Positions 1-6,275 of a stretch of 14,511 bases of DNA are shown here, piece by piece. The notes below the pieces were generated by a model. It did not search any database. It was given only the letters and a program-made list of their open reading frames with translations, and was not told the DNA's origin. Each line of letters begins with the position of its first letter. The first letter of the stretch is position 1. A program made the position numbers and the translations under genes. Source of the stretch: Chryseosolibacter sp036402115 (GTDB lineage Bacteria > Bacteroidota > Bacteroidia > Cytophagales > Cyclobacteriaceae); contig DASWTM010000149.1 of NCBI GenBank assembly GCA_036402115.1, positions 1 through 14,511 on the forward strand, written 5' to 3'.

Positions 1-1295
1 GTCATACCAAAAAACAAAATGACGAGGAAAGAAACCAGCGGAACAATAAGCGCATTCTCCAGTCCTGCAAGTGACAAATAGCCTGTGAGTGGTGGAAGGA
101 CAGCACCGCCAACAATAGCCATGATTACCAGGCCGGAGCCAAGTTTAACCTGATCTCCCAGATTTTTAATGGATAACGCAAAAATTGTCGGGAACATGAT
201 CGACATGAAAAAATACGTGATGCTTATTGCTACAATTGCCGAGAGACCCGAACCCATAATCGCGTAAGCAATAAGAACAACGCATGCAGCAGCGTATGCC
301 GCGAGAAGACGATGAGCAGGATATTTAGTAAGAAGCCACGTTCCTACAAATCTTCCAATCATAAAAAGGATAAGAGCAAAGGACGCGTGGTAACTCGCGA
401 TGACCGTTGGTGTAACGTCATCGGTATACCGATAAATGAGTTGGACAAGTCCTAGGTGATCAGTACGGGAGAAATGTAACTTCAGATCAATGAAGTATCC
501 CCAAAGTGAGGCTTGCGCACCCACGTAAAAAAATTGAGCGAGGACACCGAACATCAAATGACGATGACGTGTAATTCCCTTTAACGTAGCACCACGTTCT
601 TCCGGAGAAGAGATTTCAGGCATGCGTGTTATTGCGAATAGAATCGCCACAAGCAGTACAACACCTGCGATTACGAGATAGGGCATTTGAACGGACTCCG
701 CCTCTGCGATTCGAATCGCCTCTGCCTGGCCCGCGGGCATTGCTGCTAGTGATTCATTGGAATATTCTACATCCGAAAAAATAAACAAGCTTCCAATCAC
801 CGGGCCCAAAATCAAGCTCAAGCCATTGAATGATTGCGCAAAATTTATCCGGCTCTCCGCAGACGATGGGGAACCGAGAACCGTGACATATGGATTTGCC
901 GCTGTCTCAAGAAAAGCAAGTCCACAGGCGATGACAAATAACGCAAAGAGAAAGACCTCATATACTCTTACCTCTGCGGCCGGATAGAAAATCAACGCGC
1001 CCGCTACGTACAAAAACAATCCAATGAGAATTCCTTTTTTATAACCGATGCGGTTCATCAAAAATGCCGCGGGTAGTGCCATTACAAAGTATCCGATGTA
1101 AAATGCAGAATCAACAATTCCTGCCTGGCCGCGATTGAGATTCAAGGCTGTTTGAAAATGCTTGATGAGTGTTCCGTTAAGACTGTTTGCAATCCCCCAT
1201 AGGAAAAACAAACTCGTCACCAGCATGAGTGGTACAAAATACGATCGTCTGCCGGTTGACGTTGGGATAAAGGTTTCGCTGGTTCCTATTGGCAT
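1..1295 (-). CDS. fucP: FucP-family L-fucose permease (MFS), C-terminus cut by window edge
   Basis: Reads from ATG at 1295 leftward off the window, about 431 codons, which is close to the full length of E. coli FucP (438 aa), so only the last few residues are missing. It is a multi-spanning inner-membrane transporter, predicted to import L-fucose. Family signatures are SLFFLWGIANSLNG (res. 28-41), the inter-helix loop LMNRIGYKKG (79-88), FLETAANPYVTVLG (128-141), an INFAQSFNG segment just after, and GRFVGTWLL and IKNLGDQVKLGSG in the C-terminal half. Glu130 aligns with E. coli Glu135, but Gly41 occupies the place of Asp46. The gene starts 11 bases after the stop of the fucose dehydrogenase gene, so it is the distal gene of a fucose operon. 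No strong ribosome binding site is seen. Family assignment is secure. L-fucose as substrate is inferred from homology plus the neighbouring enzymes; a related sugar is possible. Confidence 0.9.
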   Translation of the reverse strand, partial: MPIGTSETFIPTSTGRRSYFVPLMLVTSLFFLWGIANSLNGTLIKHFQTALNLNRGQAGIVDSAFYIGYFVMALPAAFLMNRIGYKKGILIGLFLYVAGALIFYPAAEVRVYEVFLFALFVIACGLAFLETAANPYVTVLGSPSSAESRINFAQSFNGLSLILGPVIGSLFIFSDVEYSNESLAAMPAGQAEAIRIAEAESVQMPYLVIAGVVLLVAILFAITRMPEISSPEERGATLKGITRHRHLMFGVLAQFFYVGAQASLWGYFIDLKLHFSRTDHLGLVQLIYRYTDDVTPTVIASYHASFALILFMIGRFVGTWLLTKYPAHRLLAAYAAACVVLIAYAIMGSGLSAIVAISITYFFMSIMFPTIFALSIKNLGDQVKLGSGLVIMAIVGGAVLPPLTGYLSLAGLENALIVPLVSFLVILFFGM

Positions 1296-1306
1296 TTCTG
1301 GTGTGT

Positions 1307-2086
1307 TTAATCTGTTTGAATAGCACGATCAAGGTGAACGTATCCGCCATCAACATGGATCCATTCACCGGTAATATGACTCGCACGTGATGAAAGTAGA
1401 AACAAAACCGTGTCCGCGATCTCGCGGGCAGTAGTCATACGGTTATGAAGGGGAATCCGTTTAGTGATCGATTCAAGTTTTTGTTCCGGATTCTTCTGCG
1501 ATTTGATCCAACTCTCGTACATGGGTGTCCACACTTCAGCGGGAACTACCGCGTTTACGCGAATTCCTTGCTCCAAAAGTTCCACTGCCCATTCACGCGT
1601 CAACGAAAGTATAGCCCCTTTCGCTGCCACGTAACCGGACGTTCCACCCTGCCCTGTCAATGCAGTTTTTGAACTGATATTAACTATTGCTCCCTTCGAT
1701 TTCGTCAGGTGGGGCATAGCAAAATGTGTCAGGTAGTAATAATGGCCGACATTGTTATTCAGTGACGTAATGAATTTCACAGGCGAGCCATTCTTTAATC
1801 CGACTCCGTCATTCACACCTGCATTATTTACAATTCCGTGGATGGCTCCTGCCAGCGCAACGGTTCGCACGATCACTTCATTGCATGCATCCGCAGAGAT
1901 AATGTTGGACTTTATGAAGTATGCTCTTCCGTTAAGTTTCTGCTTCAGATTCTCACCGGCAACTTCGTCTTTATCAACAATGACTGGAATCGCACCTTCG
2001 TCCGCCAACCCAATGGATACTGCTTCTCCAATTCCTTTGGCCCCACCGGTCACCAGAATAACTTTATCTTTAAGCTGAAGATCCAT
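1307..2086 (-). CDS. L-fucose dehydrogenase, short-chain dehydrogenase/reductase family
   Basis: A 259-residue classical SDR, predicted to oxidise L-fucose to L-fucono-lactone with NAD(P) in the cytoplasm. Visible features are the Rossmann motif TGGAKGIG (res. 13-20), an acidic residue at the end of strand 2 (Asp38) favouring NAD, NNAG at 87-90, and catalytic Ser139, Tyr152 and Lys156. The C-terminal part, with PAEVWTPMYESWI (182-194), TGEWIHVDGGYVHLDRA (239-255) and NDG after NNAGV, strongly resembles the L-fucose dehydrogenase subgroup as I remember it from Burkholderia. The ATG lies two bases after the stop of the lactonase gene and the stop lies 11 bases before the permease start, which supports one operon. 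The alternative assignment is a dehydrogenase acting later in the same pathway (2-keto-3-deoxy-L-fuconate). The position between lactonase and permease and the WTPMYE/HLDRA signatures make the first-step enzyme more likely. Confidence 0.85.
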   Translation of the reverse strand: MDLQLKDKVILVTGGAKGIGEAVSIGLADEGAIPVIVDKDEVAGENLKQKLNGRAYFIKSNIISADACNEVIVRTVALAGAIHGIVNNAGVNDGVGLKNGSPVKFITSLNNNVGHYYYLTHFAMPHLTKSKGAIVNISSKTALTGQGGTSGYVAAKGAILSLTREWAVELLEQGIRVNAVVPAEVWTPMYESWIKSQKNPEQKLESITKRIPLHNRMTTAREIADTVLFLLSSRASHITGEWIHVDGGYVHLDRAIQTD

Positions 2087-2088
2087 AA

Positions 2089-2913
2089 CTAAAGATTATA
2101 AAATCTTTTTGCATTTTCACCAAGCACCTTGCGCTTTTCGCTGTCACTCAGGCGCGAAATGTATTTCATCACAACGGAAAACTGATCATCATAACTTCCC
2201 GCTAGGAGACACACGGGCCAATCTGATCCATACATGATCCGGTCAGGACCAAATGCTTCGAAGACCTCATCCATGAACGGCTCAATTTGCTCGTAGGACC
2301 AGTTCTTCCAGTTGGCTTCGGTTACCATTCCCGACAACTTGCAGGAGATGTTGGGAAATGTAGACAACGCAGCCATGTTCAATTCCCAATGCGTTTTCTC
2401 TCCGGTCTTGATGGAGGGCTTGGCAATGTGATCGACTACAATTTTTACATTGCGCGTCTGGTCTGCGAACGCCAGTGCTTCGGGAAGCTGGTGGTGATAG
2501 ATAAGCAAGTCATAGGTAAAACCATTCTCAGCCAGCCTGCTGACGCCTGAAATAAATTTCGGATCGAGGAGAAAACCTTTGAGTTCGCTTTGCACGACAT
2601 GCCGAAATCCTTTCAGCTGTGGATGCGCCTGCAGTTCGTGCAGTTTGGTAGTAAGATTTGGATCGCGAAGATCTACCCACCCAACGACTCCCTTTATAAA
2701 TGGAAATTGCTTTGCCAACGACAGTAGAAAAAGTGTTTCAGCTTCTGTCTGATCAGCTTGTACGGCTACCGTACCGGTAATCGCGTGGTGCTCAACCAGG
2801 GAAATAAAATTATCCGGCAAAAAATCCCTCTTCAGGACGCCCATATCTTCCGAGATCCAGGTATGATCTGCGGGCGAATAGTTCCAGAAATGCTGGTGTG
2901 AATCAATAATCAT
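2089..2913 (-). CDS. L-fuconolactonase, amidohydrolase family
   Basis: A 274-residue metal-dependent hydrolase with a TIM-barrel (amidohydrolase_2, COG3618) sequence. Predicted role is hydrolysis of L-fucono-lactone, the product of the adjacent dehydrogenase, to L-fuconate. Motifs are IDSHQHFW at res. 3-10 (His6 and His8 metal site), GWVDLRD at 78-84, KGFRHVVQ at 101-108, VVDHIAKP at 159-166, CKLSG at 191-195, and RIMYGSDWPV at 225-234 with Asp231 as the expected metal/catalytic aspartate. The length is normal for the family. It is the promoter-proximal gene of the fucose block, 62 bases downstream of the HNH gene on the same strand. The spacer has a weak -7-like TACCTTCA but no well-spaced TTG, so a separate promoter is possible but not shown. 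A close relative, rhamnonolactonase, cannot be excluded from sequence alone. Confidence 0.86.
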   Translation of the reverse strand: MIIDSHQHFWNYSPADHTWISEDMGVLKRDFLPDNFISLVEHHAITGTVAVQADQTEAETLFLLSLAKQFPFIKGVVGWVDLRDPNLTTKLHELQAHPQLKGFRHVVQSELKGFLLDPKFISGVSRLAENGFTYDLLIYHHQLPEALAFADQTRNVKIVVDHIAKPSIKTGEKTHWELNMAALSTFPNISCKLSGMVTEANWKNWSYEQIEPFMDEVFEAFGPDRIMYGSDWPVCLLAGSYDDQFSVVMKYISRLSDSEKRKVLGENAKRFYNL

Positions 2914-2975
2914 TTATTGAACGTTTCCATTGAAGGTAGGAAACGAATCCGAAGACACGAACAAGAAAATGAAAA

Positions 2976-3482
2976 TCAATGTGACGTATCAGGAAGAAAG
3001 GCGTCCCATTCATTGGCCTGACCATTAAGATGGTCGCGGAGGAAAATGGCGTAGGATGGCTTATAAGGTTTTCTCCGCAAGGGCATGTTTGCATCCTCGG
3101 GTGAGTAATCACCTTTTTTAGCATTGCATTTTTTACACGCTGTTACCAGGTTTGTCCACGTATCCTTACCTCCACGCGCGCGCGGAATGACGTGGTCGAT
3201 CGTTAGTTCTTTTTTGGTGCCGCAATATTGGCATTCGTTGTTATCGCGTTTGAATATATTTTGCCGGGTAAGATTAACGCCCTTGTAAGGGGCGTTAACA
3301 TATCGATTCAGGCGGATGACGGAAGGCATGGGATAGGTTGCCGTCACCGAATGGATCTTGTGCCCATTCGCTGGGCGAACCAATTCGCTTTTTTTCAAAT
3401 AAACGAGAATAAAGGCGCGTTCCACTGAGCAAACCATCAGAGGACTAAAATCTTGATTGAGCACCAGAACCCTACTGTTCAT
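2976..3482 (-). CDS. HNH endonuclease domain protein
   Basis: A 168-residue soluble protein. The C-terminal half is a classic HNH (beta-beta-alpha metal) domain with zinc cysteines CQYC at res. 84-87, the catalytic Asp96-His97 in LTIDHVIPRARGG, Asn111 in TWTNLV, and the second CxxC with the last N in CKKCN (116-120). The N-terminal half (LVLNQDFSPLMVCSVERA) is conserved in this standalone family in Bacteroidota, as far as I recall. The expected activity is Mg-dependent DNA cleavage or nicking, but the biological role of these chromosomal orphan HNH proteins is not known to me. No methylase, helicase or toxin neighbour is present, so a restriction or phage-defence role has no local support. 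It sits between the peptidoglycan peptidase gene (101-base gap upstream) and the fucose block. Confidence 0.88.
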   Translation of the reverse strand: MNSRVLVLNQDFSPLMVCSVERAFILVYLKKSELVRPANGHKIHSVTATYPMPSVIRLNRYVNAPYKGVNLTRQNIFKRDNNECQYCGTKKELTIDHVIPRARGGKDTWTNLVTACKKCNAKKGDYSPEDANMPLRRKPYKPSYAIFLRDHLNGQANEWDAFLPDTSH

Positions 3483-3486
3483 GATT

Positions 3487-3517
3487 GTAAGATAAGTCCA
3501 ATCTTTGACACTCGCAA
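3487..3517 (-). promoter_or_regulatory. Candidate promoter for the HNH gene
   Basis: On the minus strand, TTG (3517-3515), 20 bases, then TATCTTAC (3494-3487) fits the Bacteroidota pattern TTG-N19-21-TAnnTTTG with two mismatches in the -7 box. The ATG begins four bases after the box, which would give an almost leaderless transcript. This is pattern matching only. Confidence 0.3.
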
Positions 3518-3583
3518 CGGTTTTTGCCGGTCACCTGGTTGATAACCGCCTATGATTATTCGCAACGACTGCGCAAGGGAGTC

Positions 3584-4375
3584 CTATTCGGGGAGTAGTC
3601 TCCTGAAATGTGATAGGTTGTGTGTCAATGATTTCGTCTCCTGATTGACGATACCTTCGTAAGTAAGTGTATCAATCCGAACCTTGCCGGACGCATGAAT
3701 GATCTTGTCTCCCCCAAGGAAGATGCCGGTGTGGATGATCTTTCCGTCTTTATTCAGAAAGAAGGCAAGATCACCTGGCTTCGCTTCCGAAAATTTCCCA
3801 ATCGGCTTGCCCTGGGTCGATTGCTGCCAGGCATCGCGAAGCAAACGATAGCCAGCAACCTTGAAAACAACTTGCGTGAAGCCTGAGCAGTCGATCCCAA
3901 AGGGTGATTTGCCACCCCATAGATACGGTGCGTTTAAGTATTTATTGGCGATCGCCTTCACGTAATCAAACTCGCGCTTCTGTCCCAGGTTTTTTGTTTC
4001 GCCATTAAAGGCAAACTGTTCTTCCATCTTGAACAATTCAGCCGTTGATATTGGGATAATGCTTCCGAGTAAGACCGTCAACTGACTCTTGTTAAAAAGT
4101 AGTGTTGATGTGATATCCGTGGTAATCTTGTACTCGGTATTGTTGATATAATTGAAGTACTCTTTTGAAATACTCTGATGCTGTTTGGCATCGATCCACC
4201 CGAGGTATTGGTCGAAATAAATACGAATCTTTAACCATTTATAGTCGTTCGTTCGTTCGACTACCTCGTAATGATCGCCAAACAAAAGTTGTGTTACCTG
4301 TTCACTAACATCCTGGGGATCTTTGCGCACACTTATTATACTTAATCGGCAAACCCCATAATCGAAAATATCCAT
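3584..4375 (-). CDS. C40 family peptidase: SH3-like domain plus NlpC/P60
   Basis: A 263-residue predicted cysteine peptidase that cleaves peptidoglycan stem peptides, of the gamma-D-glutamyl-diamino-acid type. Res. 1-125 form bacterial SH3-like repeats (WLKIRIYFDQYLGWID, then TSTLLF...GSIIPI). Res. 135-262 form the NlpC/P60 domain with YLWGGKSPFGIDCSGF (catalytic Cys163), the AKPGDLAFF strand (198-206), His215 in IIHTGIFLG, and His227 in IIHASGKV as the likely third residue. There is no signal peptide or lipobox (it starts MDIFDYGVC), so it should act in the cytoplasm on recycled muropeptides, like YkfC-type dipeptidyl peptidases, rather than on the wall. It lies 15 bases downstream of smpB and is probably the last gene of the tsaD operon. 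A short CGTT tandem within codons 40-44 is noted and appears unimportant. Confidence 0.88.
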   Translation of the reverse strand: MDIFDYGVCRLSIISVRKDPQDVSEQVTQLLFGDHYEVVERTNDYKWLKIRIYFDQYLGWIDAKQHQSISKEYFNYINNTEYKITTDITSTLLFNKSQLTVLLGSIIPISTAELFKMEEQFAFNGETKNLGQKREFDYVKAIANKYLNAPYLWGGKSPFGIDCSGFTQVVFKVAGYRLLRDAWQQSTQGKPIGKFSEAKPGDLAFFLNKDGKIIHTGIFLGGDKIIHASGKVRIDTLTYEGIVNQETKSLTHNLSHFRRLLPE

Positions 4376-4390
4376 TCAGCGTGTGTGGGT

Positions 4391-4852
4391 TTAGATTTTC
4401 AATCGGTCGAGTTGACGTTTGGCGTCACGTTCACGTATGCTGTCGCGTTTGTCGTGCAGTTTTTTGCCGCGTCCGACTGCAATTTCCATTTTTGCAAAAC
4501 CTCGGTCATTGATGAATAAACGGAGCGGAATCAACGTCAATCCCTTCTCTTCGATTTTCCCTTCAAGTTTTTGGATTTCAGTTTTCTTCAAAAGCAATTT
4601 CCGCTCGCGTGTAGCCTCGTGGTTGTAATGGGTGCCCTGAGCATAGGGCGTGATGTTTACTCCTTTTACGAATACTTCACCCCGGTTAAAATAGCAGTAC
4701 CCATCCTGAAGATTGACTTTGCCCTCCCGGATTGATTTTATTTCGGTTCCCGTCAGCACGATCCCTGCCGTATACTTATCCAGTATCTCGTATTCGAACC
4801 GCGCCTGCCTGTTCTGAATATTGACCGTCTTTGAAAATCTGTCTTTTGCCAT
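4391..4852 (-). CDS. smpB: SsrA-binding protein SmpB
   Basis: A 153-residue partner of tmRNA in trans-translation, which rescues stalled ribosomes. It is the normal length and covers the whole family. Visible features are the OB-fold core FEYEILDKYTAGIVLTGTEIKS (res. 19-40, given the conserved GTEIKS at 35-40), NLQDGYCYF (47-55), the RERKLLLKK strand (82-90), and GLTLIPLRLF (104-113). The basic tail GRGKKLHDKR (127-136) is followed by an Arg/Lys-rich helix that would enter the decoding centre. The ATG is 3 bases after the stop of the thioesterase gene, so the two are almost certainly cotranscribed. No ssrA (tmRNA) gene is visible in this window. Confidence 0.98.
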   Translation of the reverse strand: MAKDRFSKTVNIQNRQARFEYEILDKYTAGIVLTGTEIKSIREGKVNLQDGYCYFNRGEVFVKGVNITPYAQGTHYNHEATRERKLLLKKTEIQKLEGKIEEKGLTLIPLRLFINDRGFAKMEIAVGRGKKLHDKRDSIRERDAKRQLDRLKI

Positions 4853-4855
4853 TGG

Positions 4856-5254
4856 TTATTTCTGCTTCACGCGATCAAAGCGTTGTGCTAACGTTTCTTT
4901 CTTAAAAATTTTTTGCCCTGTTTTTCCCTCCGCGATCAAGCGGTCGCCCACTTTCGCTTCGAATGCGCAGATCAGTTCGTGGCCAATCAATGACTCGACT
5001 CGACCGGCAAATTTAATCTCCTCCCCAACGAATGCCGGTGCTTTATGATTCACGGTGATGAATGTTCCTACTCCCTCTTCGTCCTCCTCCTTCATCGCCA
5101 ATACAAACAAGCGTGTAGTCCACTCGGCCTCCCGGGCTATGGTGAACGTTGAACAAACAGGGTGAACAACCTGCCCGTGAAAAGCCGCCACATCGGCCTC
5201 CGCCACCACCATCTTATATTCTTTTAAGTCACCCGGCTTGAAGATCTCCTTCAT
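4856..5254 (-). CDS. Hotdog-fold thioesterase, FlK-like (COG5496)
   Basis: A 132-residue single hotdog domain resembling the fluoroacetyl-CoA thioesterase (FlK) family. A start FKPGDLKEYKMVV (res. 5-17) leads to VHPVCST (30-36), the central helix REAEW (41-45), EEGVGTFITVNHKAPAFVGE (59-78) and a final strand IAEGKTGQKIF. Candidate catalytic residues Thr36, Glu44 and His70 have exactly the spacing (8 and 26) of Thr42, Glu50 and His76 in FlK, as I remember that enzyme. The function is presumably acyl-CoA thioester hydrolysis, with unknown substrate; nothing nearby suggests fluoroacetate. It starts one base after the tsaD stop, with a GGAGG Shine-Dalgarno inside the last tsaD codons, and ends 3 bases before smpB. 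It may serve as a general house-cleaning thioesterase. Confidence 0.82.
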   Translation of the reverse strand: MKEIFKPGDLKEYKMVVAEADVAAFHGQVVHPVCSTFTIAREAEWTTRLFVLAMKEEDEEGVGTFITVNHKAPAFVGEEIKFAGRVESLIGHELICAFEAKVGDRLIAEGKTGQKIFKKETLAQRFDRVKQK

Positions 5255-5255
5255 A

Positions 5256-6266
5256 CTATCCTCCGACCGGCATACGCGCGAGCGGAATAACCTCTAATGT
5301 AGTAAAATCTTTCTTTAAGAATTTGTAATGTGCGGCAATCGCAATCATCGCTGCATTATCGGTGCAATATTCAAATTTTGGAATAAACACTTTCGCCCCA
5401 GTCCGCGTTCCAAATTCCAGAAGCGCCTGACGCAGACCGGAGTTTGCAGACACACCGCCTGCGATAGCAAGGTTTTTTATTCCGAACTGCTTACTCGCCT
5501 GTTCAAATCGCGTCATCAGCATGGTTATCAAACTGTACTGAAGGCTTGCGCAAATATCATGTAAATTTCGTTGGATGAACTGCGGATCCTTCTTCATTTC
5601 ATCACGCAGAAAATACAAAAACGCGGTCTTAATCCCGCTAAAAGAAAAGTCGAGCCCGGGCATCGATGTTATCGGAAATTTGAATGCCTTTGAATTTCCG
5701 GTTTGCGCATACTTATCAATCAACGGCCCGCCTGGGTAAGGTAAGTCCATGATCTTGGCTGCCTTGTCGAATGCCTCACCTACTGCATCGTCCTGTGTTT
5801 CGCCAACGACCTCCATGGTGAAGTAGTCTTTCACGAGCACAATCTGCGTGTGGCCACCTGAAACCGTAAGACATAAAAATGGAAATTCGGGCTTTGGATC
5901 CTCGATAAAATGCGCCAGCACATGCGCCTCCATGTGATTCACTTCAATAAGCGGTAGTCTGTGCGCAAGCGCGAGCCCTTTTGCAAACGATACACCCACG
6001 AGCAGAGACCCAATTAACCCCGGCCCGCGTGTAAAGGCAATTGCATGTAGTTCGCTGGTGTTTACTCCCGCGGTTTGGAGCGCTTCTTGCACTACCATCA
6101 CAATGTTCTGCTGATGGGCGCGCGATGCCAACTCGGGGACAACTCCACCGTATTTTCGATGGATAGCCTGTGAGGCGATAATATTATTAAGTACCTTGCC
6201 GTTTGATACTACAGACGCAGAAGTTTCATCGCACGAAGACTCAATCGCAAGGATGACAGGGTGCAT
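5256..6266 (-). CDS. tsaD: tRNA threonylcarbamoyladenosine transferase subunit TsaD
   Basis: Catalytic subunit that transfers the threonylcarbamoyl group to A37 of ANN-decoding tRNAs, acting with TsaB, TsaE and the TsaC product. The 336 residues span the whole family. In this numbering the features are ILAIESSCDETSAS (5-18), the metal motif HMEAH (111-115), VSGGHTQIV (135-143), QDDAVGEAFDKAAK (158-171), the GGVSANSGLR nucleotide motif (270-279) and CTDNAAMIA (301-309) with metal ligand Asp303. I chose ATG at 6266 (MHPVILAIE). An in-frame ATG at 6272 adds two residues, and a TTG at 6287 would reach into tamB. The gene heads an operon with thioesterase, smpB and peptidase genes, and it is divergent from tamB with starts almost touching. 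Confidence 0.97.
   Translation of the reverse strand: MHPVILAIESSCDETSASVVSNGKVLNNIIASQAIHRKYGGVVPELASRAHQQNIVMVVQEALQTAGVNTSELHAIAFTRGPGLIGSLLVGVSFAKGLALAHRLPLIEVNHMEAHVLAHFIEDPKPEFPFLCLTVSGGHTQIVLVKDYFTMEVVGETQDDAVGEAFDKAAKIMDLPYPGGPLIDKYAQTGNSKAFKFPITSMPGLDFSFSGIKTAFLYFLRDEMKKDPQFIQRNLHDICASLQYSLITMLMTRFEQASKQFGIKNLAIAGGVSANSGLRQALLEFGTRTGAKVFIPKFEYCTDNAAMIAIAAHYKFLKKDFTTLEVIPLARMPVGG
5259..5264 (-). promoter_or_regulatory. Shine-Dalgarno GGAGGA for the thioesterase gene
   Basis: GGAGGA forms the last two glycine codons of tsaD and lies four bases before the thioesterase ATG (5254), with the tsaD stop TAG in between. It fixes the thioesterase start and points to translational coupling. 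It is one of the few clear Shine-Dalgarno sequences in this window. Confidence 0.6.
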
Positions 6267-6275
6267 GGTCATAAA

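Noticed and set aside
1177..1386. Minus-strand 69-residue frame spanning the dehydrogenase/permease junction
   Set aside because: It is out of frame with both clear genes and has no family features; the permease frame starting at 1295 is unmistakable.
2089..3482. HNH nuclease plus neighbours as a defence system
   Set aside because: The neighbours are fucose catabolism and peptidoglycan recycling genes; nothing supports a defence cassette.
4245..4262. CGTT tandem repeat in the NlpC/P60 gene as a phase-variation tract
   Set aside because: Only about three to four units, encoding an ordinary RTND stretch; too short to suggest slippage.
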